This document shows, piece by piece, positions 43,969 to 55,974 of a stretch of DNA of 64,000 nt (position 1 is its first letter; every line of letters starts with the position of its first letter). This DNA is from Ulota crispa (lineage: Eukaryota; Streptophyta; Bryopsida; Orthotrichales; Orthotrichaceae). Below the pieces are notes generated by a model. It made no database searches and had not been told where the DNA came from. It worked only from the letters and a program-made list of their open reading frames with translations. The stretch covers positions 1,428,501-1,492,500 of the forward strand of contig OY987244.1 of assembly GCA_963920765.1 (NCBI GenBank). The letters run 5' to 3'. Position numbers and translations under genes: made by a program.

Positions 43969-44361
43969 GGTAGAAGCACCTAAAAGTGACATTAGCTGTT
44001 TAGTGACATCTATATATAAACTAAAGCTAAGAGTTCTTGTACCCAAACTAGACACGCAAGTTAACGTAAGCGAACAAAAATTGTGTAAATGGCTGTTTAT
44101 GGTTGGGTGTGACATGGTCTTTTTGTTGTCATGACATGGTCTTTTTGTTATTGCTTTTCTAGGGGTCTAGTGTTCACAATAGGTCAATCTAGGGAATTAC
44201 CTTCAACAGTTTGTAATTTATTCACACAATCTCAAAAAATTCCAAAAACAATTTTGCTTGCATCTACACCCATTTCCTAACAAGCACATGCCATGACATT
44301 CTCAAAAGACCCTCCAAATTACCACATCTAAGGTTAAGTGTCACTTTTGGGTTCTTCTACC
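43969..44361. mobile_element. GGTAG-end MITE copy 3
   Basis: The ends are GGTAGAAGCACCTAAAAGTG and GTCACTTTTGGGTTCTTCTACC read as inverted repeats, flanked by TAA (43966-43968) and TTA (44362-44364). The interior matches copy 1 at 9869-10323 in the same orientation. Non-coding. Confidence 0.8.
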
Positions 44362-44423
44362 TTAATTAAGAATGCTTACGACCAGAAGGACATTTCACAT
44401 TCCAAAACTAGCATGTCCACTAC

Positions 44424-45475
44424 GGAGCAACGTTTAATTTCTTGGCAAATTTTTGCCTAAATTTTACCTCAAAAGTCAAGTGGCGACCAATACACTAAGA
44501 AATCATGGTGAAAATCTGGATGAAATTGCCAAATCCTTCTTGGAGTAAAACCTTGATTAGCCAAATTTTGGATGAAACTAGCTTATATTAGCAAATTTTT
44601 GGATGAACTATCATGGATGGCGGTATTTGGTGAGCTTAAAACGGTGAGCCATGAGCAAGGATTCAAGATTCTGTGAGTAGGAATGGAGTCTCAACTCAAA
44701 ATCAATGGAATAACTAAAAAAACAGCAAGTTTTTCAAGAGATAGTAGTTTAAAATGCATAATTATGGAGCTCTATGTACACTTTTACAAGTGGAATTTAT
44801 TATTTTGACAAAAAATCCTTGCTCACGGCTCTTGGCTCACAAATCCCCGTTCATGAAATAACATTCCTTGAACTATTGTATATCATTCAATCATTCCAAT
44901 TTTAGCCCAATTTTCCTTACTTGCAAGTATTATGGGCTGCAGGCAGCGTTTAATTTGTTGGCAAATTTTCGCCAGAATCTTACCTCAAAAGAGAGCTAGC
45001 TACCGTTACACTTAGAAATCTCGGTGAAAATTTGGATGAAATTGCCAGATTCTTCTCAAGCAAATTCCAAGTTGCCAAAATTTGGATGAAAGTAGCTAAT
45101 ATTAGAAGTTTTTTGGATGAATATCTGTACATCATTCATTTGATCCACTTTTAGATAAATTTTCCTTACCTCCCTACATTTTGGGGTGCAGGTTGCTATT
45201 AAACCCTAGGTGTGGGTTGCACCAGCGTTTATTTTATTGACAAAAATTTACCAAAATCTTACCTGAAAGTCACGCTAGCTTCCAATACACTAAGAAATTT
45301 GGTGAAAAAAGTGAATGAAATTGCCAAAGCCTTCCTTCAGCAAACACTTGATTTGTCACATTTTGGATGAAATTAACTTATATTAATAAACTTTGTGGAT
45401 GAACATTCACACATCATTCAATCTTTCCAATTTTAGCTAACTTTTCCTTACTAGCGTGCAGTCCAGGGTGCGAGT
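44424..45475. repeat. Three diverged copies of a repeat of about 280 bp
   Basis: Copies start near 44424, 44945 and 45223. Each has the order CAGCGTTTA(A/T)TTT-TTG, TTACCT(C/G)AAA, TACACTAAGAAAT, TGAAATTGCCA, TTTGGATGAA, CATCATTCA and TTTTCCTTAC. The spacing of copies 2 and 3 is 278 bp. Copy 1 is interrupted by a hairpin insertion. The array ends next to the Elongin A promoter. Confidence 0.75.
44611..44865. mobile_element. Hairpin insertion inside repeat copy 1
   Basis: GGTGAGCCATGAGCAAGGATT near 44653 is mirrored by AATCCTTGCTCACGGCTC near 44815, with further pairing outwards (GTGAGC against GCTCAC). This 250-bp stem-loop insertion splits the first repeat copy. Boundaries are approximate. 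Confidence 0.5.
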
Positions 45476-45603
45476 CGCTCTAACTTACCCTGACAAATAC
45501 CCAAAAAAAACCCTGGGTCGCGCTACCCCGAAAAAAACAAAAATTAAACCCTGCTACGGAGTCCACAGAATGTGATATTACAGAGGTGAGGGTGGAGTAC
45601 TAT

Positions 45604-45611
45604 TATATAAA
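45604..45611 (+). promoter_or_regulatory. TATA box of the Elongin A gene
   Basis: TATATAAAT lies in otherwise balanced sequence. A telo-box-like TTTAGGGTTTT is at 45658. The start codon is at 46477, so the leader is long and probably spliced; a good acceptor (TTCGATTTCAG) ends at 46421. Confidence 0.45.
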
Positions 45612-46476
45612 TGAATAGCAATGAGCACGTTTTCGCCCTTCGCCATCGTCGTCCAAGTTTAGGGTTTTGGCATCGGAGCACGTTGCTCCTGCACCAGAGC
45701 GCCGGGCTCTGTTCGCCCCTCACCACTCACCACTCACGACCACCACCACCACCGTCGTCGCCATCTCCACGCTCTGCCTGTCAGTAATTCCCACTCTCCT
45801 GCTCGTCTGCTTTTCAGATCCAATTTCAATTCCAACGAAGTGAATTTGTGTCTTCGGAATCCACGTCGTCGTTCGGGGTGAAGTTTGTCACAAATTTTCC
45901 GCTTTTGCTTGGAGAGCTTATTAATTCATAAAAAATCTGTCGACTGGAGCCTATATGGAGTTAATCTAAAGCGAAATTGGCAGGGGTATGAGCCAGGGGA
46001 GATCAGCTTTGTGGAGCTTGGGACTTCGATCGGGGCTCCCTCGATGCCGGTCAAGTCATTTACAGGTGTTTAGACGTCAAAACTCCCATCTTTTGCTGTC
46101 ATTGCGCTTGCATTCTACGTTATTATGTGCCAGTGCTTCAAATTGAGTTCATTTTGCTGAGTATGTGGCTGTTTTCAATTCAATTTGGTGTACGTTCATT
46201 CAGATTCATTGGACACGTTCTCTGAGGGTGAATCGACCTAATCATTTGGATTGTTTTACGTTGCGGTGTTTGTGTTTTTCTATTAGGGTTTGAGACGAGG
46301 AGGTTATCGTGATGCTTTTCGGATGTAGCAGCTTAATCCGAGGCAATTCAAACCCTAAGTAGCCGACTGGTTAGAATTGGTAAATTGACCTCTTTGGAAT
46401 CCTTTAATCCTTCGATTTCAGATTAGCTATAGCCCGCGTCATTTTCGTCTGTACTGGTGAACTAGAGTAAGGAATC

Positions 46477-48147
46477 ATGGTGGTGAGTTTGTTGGAGCTC
46501 TCTGTGCGGAAGGCGATCGACAATTTGCAGTATATTGGTGATGTCGGTGAAACCGACATTCTATTGCTTAAAAGGATTTTGCCGCATTGCACTGCGGAGC
46601 AGCTGAATCATATCGAAACGTCGACCGAGGTTTGTCAGTTTTATGTTCTCCAGTAGTCTTGATGCGTGTTTTCTTATACAGTTTTGAGTAAGTTATACGA
46701 ATTGTTTTTGGTTCAGTTTTTTTTCTTTTTGGTGAACACGTGCGGTTTTGTTCTTAGGTTCTGGTGACATAAAATTTGGCCTCATGAATTGTTTCTTTCT
46801 TAGCATGATTACTTTAAAATTGTTCGTTTGGTGACCAGGAAACCTTGGTCCTTTGCTCTCGATCCGTGCTCTAGAACGTGTTCTTAGTTTGTACGCTTAT
46901 TGCTGTTGCTACGTTGTAGGCCTTGTTATGACCGCCAATTGTTGTTCGATGATACGTGCATGGTTCAGCTCACTAAGGTTTTGGTGTTTATTTGTTTCCT
47001 GACTTCTTTCTCTATCTTAGGGTAGAGATTTAAGCCCTGTTACAGACGAGCTATGGCGCAAGTGTTATGGTCGAAAATTTGGTAATGATGCGGTAGACAT
47101 GGTCCATGAGCGGATGACCAAACGCAATTACAAATTCAAATGGAGACAATTATACCAGGTCCTTTTTCATCCAGATTTTTCAAGATTGACGTGATTTGTC
47201 CGAAGTCCTAGCATGCAGTAGACATCAATTGCTTTCATTGTTTCAGCTATTGTGATTACAGGAGCACGACTGAGATTTTTTTATTCTTCTGTTTGTTGAT
47301 CTTCAGGCAAAAGTTAGAGAGCAAGACGAAATTCAGAAGAAGGGTGTCAACCGCTTGAGAGAGCTTTACAAGGAGCAAAATACCCGTAAGTTTTCGTTAC
47401 TCAAGACTACTGTAGCAGTGAAGATAAATCTTTTGGGATTAAACTCATTTCAGTTAATATTGCCGTAGGTCTTGTGAAATCTATAATTGAGGTGGTTCAA
47501 TACGAGTCTATTGTCAAATTTTGTTCTATTACACTCGTTATGCCGAATTGCTTCATCGCTGAGGTTGTAGCAATGCTGATTCAGTTATTTATGATCTCCT
47601 ATTGTAATACAGAAAAAGAGAGCAGACAAATGAAGCCTGTCGATTTAAAACCACCCGAAAGTAAGCGCATAAAGAGGACAGGGCTTGGAGGTGAGTTACC
47701 TTTTTGTTTGTGCTTTTACGTGGCAACAGTATTGTGGTAGTGTACTGTTAATAATCGCTTGCACATTGACTTGGTGTCATCTCGTGGAACATGCTCAATT
47801 TTGTCTTAACAGGAAGTTCTGGATCTCCTTCAAAGGTTACTGCAAAGGGCAGATTGATGCAGAAGTCCAGAATGGACTTTGCAAAGAGGTAATGTTACTG
47901 AAGTGGAGCATGGTCTTCTGATTGGTTAATCAAGCTTGTGCATTAGTCTAGATTGGCAGTTTGTCTACATGAATTTTGGTGCCTATGTTCGGAATTGTAG
48001 GTTTCAGTAGTTGCAGCCTTGAGGATGAGCTGACATTTGTGTGTTCCTTCTATCAGTACTCAGGCCAGTAGAATGGCTACAACGGCGAGGAAGAGGTCGA
48101 ATCTTAACGGCATCACTCAGCGTCCTGGAGGATCCTCTCGACGCTAA
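46477..48147 (+). CDS. Elongin A (RNA polymerase II elongation factor SIII subunit A), six exons
   Basis: Exons 46477-46629, 47021-47158, 47307-47385, 47613-47690, 47813-47888 and 48057-48147 join with GT-AG borders into 204 residues. The Elongin A domain is complete: VVSLLELSVRKAIDNLQYIG, LLLKRILPHCTAEQLNHIE, then GRDLSPVTDELWRKCY and RNYKFKWRQLYQAKVRE. The first 50 residues include the BC-box-type region for binding Elongin C. The tail is basic and poorly conserved (RMATTARKRSNLNGITQ), as in plant homologues. Elongin A acts with Elongin B/C in the nucleus to stimulate transcription and as a ubiquitin-ligase adaptor. The length is close to the short plant form and much smaller than animal Elongin A. 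A diverged repeat array ends about 130 bp before its TATA box. Confidence 0.9.
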
Positions 48148-50574
48148 AGCCGCAACCCCTTAGAGGTAAAGATTCCTGTATGAGCTCCTGTTCTGTCCAG
48201 ATTTGAGAGCAGATTGTGCTCTTGTTATTTAAACCACTGTATAGCCTATAGTATATGGTTCATTCATAACCAGTTCCCATCCTGCTCATTAGTTCGTTCG
48301 CACGACAGAATCTTGAATTCAGCGTCTCTTAAACAAGAGTAGTAGATATTATTACCTTGATGATTGTGCTGCAGGCACGGTTATTATCCATCTACAATTC
48401 TTTTATGGTAAATATGTTTTGTAATACAGCCTGGAGATGGAAGTCGTTTGATGTTGAGGCACATATTCTTTGCTTGGAGGTTACCTTTTGAATGCTCGTA
48501 TGGAAATATCCTTATTACTGTGCGTGATCTTAAAACCTTGAGAATCTTGTGGTTAAGACCTTGCGAATCGTAACCATGGCCTGCATGTACGAGTTTCAAT
48601 AGAACCAATGATCATGATTTCAACTTCTGACCTGTCAGTTTCTTATCCCGCTCTAATTGTACATGCTCAATATAGTCTATATTCGTAATCTCTTGTTCCT
48701 CTCTAATTGCACAATCTATTAATGCACATCCCCATGACTTCCCATTATATCTCTTATGTATTATGGTATAAGATGGAATTTTGACTGATTTTTCTGTAAC
48801 AGTGCTTGGATCGGCTGACCAAATTGCGGGAATTTAAACAGAAAATATTCTTTTCTCACAAATAATAGTAGCATTGAGTGAAACAGTAGCAAGAAGCGAC
48901 AGTAACGGGATCACCAATATGTTTCCTCAAAACGACTTGTCATTGTCAATTCTCCTGGTAGTTTTAAACATGTCCTTTGTCTACACCTTTTCTCTTCATC
49001 AAAATTTTCAGATCTCTGCAGTGGTGGTATCTTGTCTTCTGCGGCACATCCTTGTGTGAGAGAGCTCTAAGAGAAGGTGAAGTTTTCTTCAAATGTCGGC
49101 AAAATGAAATCTAATTGGTCTTTCTCGGAAAAATTGCTGAGAAAATTAGATATTGAAACTCTCAAATAGCCAATATGCATCGCAGTTTCAGAAGAGGTAT
49201 TCAAAGCAAGAAGTGTAAATTAAAGAGTCTGTGACCAAGACCATAGGTGTGAAAGGCCTTCTAAAAACAACCCCGTATTTTGCGCTGTGGAGGCTTGAAA
49301 AGATGGATGGAACTCTCAAAAATAAATTGGTAGGCAAACATCAATTTGTGATGAAGTTTCTGTACACAAAATCTACAAATGAAAATGCACTCCTTACGCA
49401 AGAATTTAGCATTTATTTCATTATATACTTTTTGAGTTTGAATGGAATATTATTTGCATTGAATAAAGTTGAGGAAAGTTTAACTTACAGCATCTCTTTA
49501 TAAGCAATTTCTTCCTTTGAAATAGCTTGTAGGATGATCAAATGACTTGATTCTCAAAGTGTCTATATGAAAGGCCCTATGTTATGAAAAGGCCCTCGGA
49601 ATCTAAGAGCATTTTTTGTTTTAAGAATGTTCAATTAAAAGTGGTCATCAATCATGTGTAGGTATACTTGTGCATTAAACTTTTGCAATCAACAGTTTGT
49701 TCTTTGAAATTTCGAAAAAATGACAAAACAAATTGCATTGAGCTACTCTTGGATTTGCACATATAATGAGGAATTTCTCAATTGCCACACTATCCTTAGA
49801 ATCATTAAGTCAACAAATGAGTACTTGTCATCCAAATACATTCAAAACCATTACCTTGGATCAAATTTAGCTTGTTGAGCAACACCATAAATCCTTGTCT
49901 CTCCTTCATTTTGTAATATAAGTCTATAGCTATTTTTACTCTATCATTTGTTAGTGGAACAAATTAACACACCTTTGTCCATATTAAAACAAACAAAAGT
50001 AAAATCAAATAAAAACAAAGCAAAACATTTTGTTCACATAAGGGGGTCTCAAAGTTAGTTTTTTTTCACCAAAGACTTGCATGATCTAGCACAAATTTTG
50101 TCTCAATAAAAAAACTTTTTTGTGAAATTAGAATTGCACATCAAAATTGATGTTTTGGAGTTATAGACAATAATGTGATGACATAGTTATTGTGAGTTTA
50201 GGATTTGTCACTCTTAAATATTTTACCTCTTCTTATATGTAGGCAAGTTTTTTGAAATGATTTTTCTCACCTACCATATGTATGGAGAAGTGGACTATAA
50301 ATAAGAAATTTTTCAAGTGGCTATTTTATAATCTAATAAGCAAAAGGTATTCAGTAATAATGTCATGATACACAATTTTGTACTTTGAAACTCCCTATTA
50401 TTCTCACATCCAAAACAGTTTTTTATTCTAGCTTTTTGCAACCATAATCAAAGTTGCCTTATTCAACTTCAGCCAATGCACATGCCCCCTTCAAAAAAAT
50501 TGCCTTACCTGGAAGGGCACGCAAGTGCTTCATGTTTATCTACAAGGTCCAAAAATAATCTTGACCCAAAGTAA
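48148..50574. other. 3' flank of Elongin A and intergenic DNA
   Basis: The first several hundred bases are of balanced composition and probably include the 3'-UTR. From about 49.5 kb the DNA becomes AT-rich. No further gene, RNA or element boundary was recognised. Confidence 0.4.
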
Positions 50575-50900
50575 AGTAGGTAGCTCAAATTGCAGCTCCC
50601 TCTCAAAAAAAGTGTCCCATAGGTAACTCAAGAATGGATATGGATGGTTTTTGAATGGACCTTCTATAGTCACGTAAGGAAAGATGCATTCTATTGTAGA
50701 AGCCAATCATACTCCTTAATTTCACCTCATCTCTTTACAAGTTGTAAGGGAACAGTTTATGGGAGACTTAGTATCAAAAATCAGTGCCTACTATAAATTC
50801 ATCAACAATTCAATAGTGCTTCAAGTAATATGAAACAAATTGTGTTACATTCGACATCCATTTCTCTTTGTTTCAAAATTAGGCAAAAATCTTCTTGACG
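50575..50900. repeat. Dispersed repeat, partner of 11040-11370
   Basis: Collinear with the earlier copy through CCCATAGG, AAGAATGG, GCCAATCATA, CACCTCAT, GGGAACAGTTTATG and ATTTCTCTTTG. Diverged and non-coding. Confidence 0.6.
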
Positions 50901-51079
50901 CAAAATGCCCATGAAAAGGCAAATCAGCCCTTGAAGTGTCGCTTTTCTACCTATCTTGGTCACCCAAAGTATTTATTGTGTGAAAGTATAGTGCTTGAAT
51001 GGTCTACCAAAACCCTAAGACCACCCTTGGCACCCTAGAACCACTCCTAACCATAGTTTGGGGAGTTTTTTTAGCTTAA

Positions 51080-51821
51080 CCCCTAAACGCCCAATCAACC
51101 ATTTTCTAGTCGTTGCCCTTTTTTTGGGTTGCCTGAAATGAAAAAATATATATATTTTTTGAAAAATTGAAAAAAACTTCATATAGAAAAGCGGGTTTAC
51201 TTTCCAACCCAATTTGAATCATGTCAATCCAAGTTAAACTCCACCAAGGAGAATTTTTCAAAGAAATACATTTCAATATTTGCTAGTGTTACAAAATTTA
51301 CTATTTTGGGAAACTAATGATGTTCTCTCCATCAAAACTATTGCATTTTTGAACTTTCAAATAGAATGTCTATTTTTAACCAATCATACCAAATTTCAAA
51401 CTCTATGAATAATTACTTAACATCATGATTCTTATTTTCTCTTTAGAAGCAACCTTCATCAAAGCTACAAAATTATCATTTTATAATGCATCTATGTTTT
51501 GCCCTTACCCCTCAAGCATCATTACAAGGGATTTGGACCCAAGAAAAGGCTGTGAGTTTGGATGTTCCCAATGCCACTGCCAATTGTCAAAAAAATTTTA
51601 AAAAAGTAAAAAAAAAGTAGATAAAAAGTCAATAAAAGTCAAAAAAAAAAAAAAATCCAAAAACAATAATTAAATAATAATGTCTGACGTGATCGCACTA
51701 ATGCCATGTCATACTGCTGCAGATTGCCTATGTGGAAGTGTTGTGGAAGTGTTCCCAAAGTTCCCATAGTTTTGGGGGAAGGGGCCCATTCTTGGGTCCA
51801 AATCCCTTATAATGTTAGGGG
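51080..51821. mobile_element. TTAA-flanked element F with an inner hairpin
   Basis: TTAA at 51076-51079 precedes CCCCTAAACGCCCAATC. The right end TTAGGGG is followed by TTAA at 51822-51825. A better match to the right end lies at 51505: TTACCCCTCAAGCATCATTA, and AAGGGATTTGGACCCAAGAA is mirrored exactly near 51788. So the right terminus may belong to a 317-bp hairpin element (51505-51821), leaving the 51080 end as a solo or nested terminus. Confidence 0.5.
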
Positions 51822-51839
51822 TTAACCGACCAATATCCT

Positions 51840-52012
51840 ACATTCTCTTGAGCCAGCTGGTTGTCTATAGTATACTCCCAAATAAACCTATAGAAATGAA
51901 GAATATTCTCTAATTTTCCTCTTAAATGGTCGATTTTTTTCCTAAACTTTTGAATTAAAATCAACAATTCTCAAAATCAACCGGCTAGCTCGTACCTAAT
52001 GCCGGTACTCCC
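51840..52012. repeat. Dispersed repeat, inverted partner of 25250-25440
   Basis: Reverse-complement match to the earlier copy: CAGCTGGTTGTC, AGTATACTCCCA, CTCAAAATCAACCGGCTAGC and TGCCGGTACTC. Family unknown. Confidence 0.55.
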
Positions 52013-52760
52013 CGTGCAGGAGTCCTGGCACCCTTCCAATGGGCGGAGCGCGGTGCGTTCTGCACTCTACAGCGATTTTACAGAAATGTCACCTGCAGAA
52101 TTGTTGCGGTGCAAAGAAGTCCAAGTGCGGGTCCGAGGTCGCCGCCATGGTTTGCCCCCGCAGGACTTTTGCAAAGAAAGTCCAAGCGAGTTGTTTGCAG
52201 CTGTCGCGAAGAAGGCTGCCGACGGTACTGCATGCGCCAGTCGACATCAGTGGTCGCAACAGCAGCCCACCGTCTGTCAGAGACATCAAATGCATTTCGC
52301 AATGCAGGTCATCGACACTCGAAAGGACAGAACAGACACTTCTGGAGTCCCAAGCCCAGGCGGGAACCAAGCTCTCCACATCCTTCCAGTTGAGTTCCGC
52401 TGTCCAAGTCCGTGTAACTTATTTTTAGATCACGCGACCGTGTCGTCGTCCCTCACAGGCTCACATTCGTGGAAATGGCGAAACCAGTTGGCGGGATGAG
52501 CGTCGCAGGGCCGTATGAATCGCCGCGCGACGCCATTGAACGGACAACGTCGACTGTGCAATTGTGCATGCTCAGGTGGGTTTGCAGCCATCGCCAACCA
52601 TTCTGAGGAACTGTTCATCTAAATTAAGGACACTGAAACGGTGGAACCAATGGCCACAGCCCTCGCCGTTGCCGAGAACATGGCTGCCTCGACACCTTCA
52701 CACATTCTCAGTTCTTGAAGCCAGCTAAAGTTACCCAGCGCGCATTACCAGCTCACCCCA
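52013..52760. other. GC-rich island, possible gene fragment
   Basis: An abrupt rise in GC with many codon-like stretches. One frame is Cys-rich (CHLQNCCGAKKSKCGSEV near 52087). At 52475 an ATG opens AKPVGGMSVAGPYESPRD for 33 codons up to a GT donor-like site at 52576. The antisense strand is also open for 96 codons (52379-52089). None of these matches a family I know, so it may be a pseudogene, a captured gene piece or an unrecognised exon set. Confidence 0.3.
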
Positions 52761-53040
52761 CCTCGTCACGCTAATTTTATCAGTTTTCTGTAGAGTTACG
52801 TCTACCTACCGGTTCAGGAACGCGGGACTGTGCAGGGCTGCAGGCCCTTCATTTTGGGCGCTCTGGTCCCAGATTGGACCACCTAAATATAATGACGCTT
52901 TCAATGAGCCACAGAACTGAGCATCGCGACAGAGTACTGCTCGAGTGCTCGCCCGATGAAAGCATTTCAGATATTTCACCAGATTTAGAAGAGATTCGAC
53001 CCAAAATCACCATATACTGTGGAATGTGGATCATTATATA

Positions 53041-53397
53041 CTCCCTCTGTTCCAAAATGATCTTCATGTTGACCTTGATTTAGTGTCCCAAAATGATTTT
53101 TTTGTTGTAGGAGGAAGGGAGCTTGTGACACTTGTACATAGTCCAAAAGCATGGGCATGCTAGCCAATCCCATGCCATCAAGCTAGTGGCCACCGGTGCT
53201 CTTCAAAAATGCCTCAAAAATTCAACTTTCAAGCACTATGAAACCTCATTTTGAAAACTAATTTGAAACTCAAAATTTTAGAACAATAGGAGGATATCAA
53301 ACTCCATTCATAGAACAAAAAATTTTGAAAAATGGTTCTTTTGAGCTTAATCTATAACATTTTGTGTAACAAGAAGATTATTTTGGGACGGAGGGAG
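53041..53397. mobile_element. Stowaway-like MITE (Tc1/mariner)
   Basis: The ends are CTCCCTCTGTTCCAAAATGA and the complement-type GATTATTTTGGGACGGAGGGAG, flanked by TA on both sides (53039-53040 and 53398-53399). CTCCCTCYGT with TA duplication is the standard Stowaway signature in plants. 357 bp, non-coding. Confidence 0.9.
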
Positions 53398-53413
53398 TAT
53401 TTGACAAGTATTA

Positions 53414-53853
53414 GAGCATCTTCAATGTATGCACTGGGAATGGGTTGGTCCTGCATTTCTCTAGGTGGGGGCCACTTTAATAGGAATTCTAGGTACTTTT
53501 AGGGCTCTAAAGTTGCCACGGGAAGAGAAACGCCGGAATTGACCCTGTTAAACCCACTTCCTCGAGCAACATATTGTCTCGTTTTCCCGAGCCCCAACTC
53601 GTTTTCCCAGTGCGCATTGCATTTGCTGACAGAGTGACACATTGCTTGCGATAGCTTATAATAGCTTGCAATATCCCAGGAACAACTTGCATGTACTTAC
53701 ATTCTTCTACTACCGTGCTTGAATCTACTACGGGAGTTGCGTCAACATTGGAAGGATCCAGCCGGTGAAAGAAATTGCATACTTATGGGGCGGGGAATGA
53801 CGCAAGACCGGCTATTTCCGAGTCCATTTGCAGTGCATACATTGAAGATGCTC
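53414..53853. mobile_element. Harbinger-like MITE X
   Basis: Perfect inverted ends GAGCATCTTCAATGTATGCA, extending to about 24 bp. Flanked by TTA (53411-53413) and TAA (53854-53856). 440 bp, non-coding. The three-base TWA target fits PIF/Harbinger. Confidence 0.8.
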
Positions 53854-53856
53854 TAA

Positions 53857-54388
53857 GGGCATCTGTAATGGCACCAGGAAAAACCCCAACAACGGTCCCG
53901 GCAATCCAATCCGATCATTTAATAGACAGTGAATTTGACCATAATTTTTTAGTGATTTGAAGGGTATTGAAAATATTATTGTGAAAACGTAATAATATTT
54001 GGGTTTGGACATTGACTAACTTAGATATATCCCATCAAGTGTTAACTAACTTCCAAAAAGCTTAGAGGCCCCTCCAAATCAAGCCTAATTAAGGAAATTT
54101 TTGTAAAGAGGTTGGTAAATGGCAATTTACCAACCTCTTTACAAAAATTTCCTTAATTAGGCTTGATTTGGAGGGGCCTCTAAGCTTTTTGGAAGTTAGT
54201 TAACACTTGATGGGATATATCTAAGTTAGTCAATGTCCAAACCCAAATATTATTACGTTTTCACAATAATATTTTCAATACCCTTCAAATCACTAAAAAA
54301 TTATGGTCAAATTCACTGTCTATTAAATGATCAGATTGGATTGCCGGGACCGTTGTTGGGGTTTTTCCTGGTGCCATTACAGATGCCC
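53857..54388. mobile_element. Near-perfect palindromic MITE Y, 532 bp
   Basis: Two 264-bp arms around a 4-base centre (GGCA). Reading both arms, I find a single difference (ATCCGATC against ATCTGATC). The ends are GGGCATCTGTAATGGCACC, flanked by TAA (53854-53856) and TTA (54389-54391), which are shared with elements X and Z. Non-coding. The arm identity implies a very recent origin or gene conversion. Confidence 0.9.
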
Positions 54389-54391
54389 TTA

Positions 54392-54683
54392 GAGCATCTC
54401 CATTGCTGACTTGAACACACTCAAAAGTGGATGGAAAGTGTTGAGCCCCCTCTCAAGACATTATGTCCTATTGTTTCTAGCAAGGGCCCTTCAAGACACT
54501 ATTTGTCCTAAGTTTAGTGAACTTTATCTTATATTTTTCTTGATAAGTGGTCAAATGCTTATCTATGGGGCGTGTTGGAGTGCAATGCCACCTTTTTGAA
54601 AAGCAAGGGTGGAGATCAAGGGGCTTGAGGGCCAACCAAAACAAATGGAAACTTTGAAAGAGCATGGACCGGTGCAGATGCTC
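54392..54683. mobile_element. Harbinger-like MITE Z
   Basis: The ends GAGCATCTCCATTGC and GGTGCAGATGCTC are flanked by a direct TTA duplication (54389-54391, 54684-54686). The interior is homologous to element W at 55975-56306 in reverse orientation (GTGGATGGAAAGTGTTG). 292 bp. Confidence 0.8.
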
Positions 54684-54713
54684 TTACTAGTTTAAACTTT
54701 TGTAGAAGATTAA

Positions 54714-55943
54714 CCCTTGAAGGCCCAAGGGGTGTTTTCACCAGAAGCCAAAATTTGTGTTTTTTCAATATATTGATGTGAATTTTAATTTGAAAACTAT
54801 TTTTGAAACTTCAACCAGACAATGTTGTAGTAAAATATTTTAGTTTTGGGTGCAAAAAAATTTAGCCCATTTGACATTTTGACCACATGGATTGAAAGAT
54901 TATAGCATTTAACCTCATATTCAATAAAATGGGAGATTGGGCACCTCCCAAAATAACCAAAGGAGACATAAAACTTTTCAATTTTAGGATAGTTTTGAAA
55001 GGTTTTATTGCAATTTAGGTCAAGTCGACCTAAATTGCAATAAAACCTTCTAATTTTAAATAAAATCTGAAAGGTTTTATGTCAATTTAGCTCAAATCAA
55101 GTTGAATTGACATAAAACCTTTTGTTGACTTTCCTTTACATTACCTCTCATTTCAATGGAAAACTCCCATTTTACTGAATATGAGGTTATTTGAAACTTA
55201 TGAATTTTTTTTGTCCCTACCCAAATGGGTTAGCAAACTTTGATCCTATTTGGAGTCAAATTTTTGGTCGGCATGATTTTTTTTTTTCCATTGATATCTA
55301 AACCTTGTTAGGTACACTCATGAAAAGTTCCAAGAGATAATTATGAATCTAGCTTACTCTAAATTGCCTTGCAGTATAAAGAGGTTAAGTGAATTGGCAA
55401 TACATTAATCATTCTTTCATGGTTTCTTGTGCATTGAAGACATCTTTTTTTGAAATTTGAATGGTGAAAAGTTAGAGACAAATATTTGGAATGTTTGAAA
55501 AACAAATTCAAGAGCTTTGGATTTATGAATAGAAAGAAAATAGGCCTTGAAGTTAGAGGAAAACATTTTTTCTTGAAACTGCCCAAATATAATTAACAAA
55601 CTTTGCCTCCCTTTAGAATGTGATGTGAGACCTCAATTTATTAATTTCTTTGATAGTTGTACACCATGTCTTTTTAGTTACATACTTGCCAAATTTCAAA
55701 AGTTGGTGAGAGCTTTAGCATAAGATTCTCCAAAGATGCCCAAACTACCCGAGCAGCCCAAATTCTTTTGGGTAGCGTAACTTTTGAACTGAGCATCCGA
55801 TTGGGGAAAAAACTATATTTCCACTTGGGGGATACATATTTACACCTTGTGTGTCAATTTTGAGAACATCCAATAAATTGACTCCATGTGACTCTACCCA
55901 AGTTCTCAAGTGGTTGTTGAACGGACACTTGGGCCTTTAGGGG
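54714..55943. mobile_element. TTAA-flanked element G, 1.23 kb, with internal palindrome
   Basis: TTAA at 54710-54713 and 55944-55947. The left end CCCTTGAAGGCCCAAG pairs with the complement of the right end (CCCCTAAAGGCCCAAG). An inner stem-loop spans about 54908-55200, with the perfect core TTTAGGTCAAGTCGACCTAAA. No transposase seen. Confidence 0.65.
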
Positions 55944-55974
55944 TTAAAATACTTCAAAACAACATTATTTCTAA

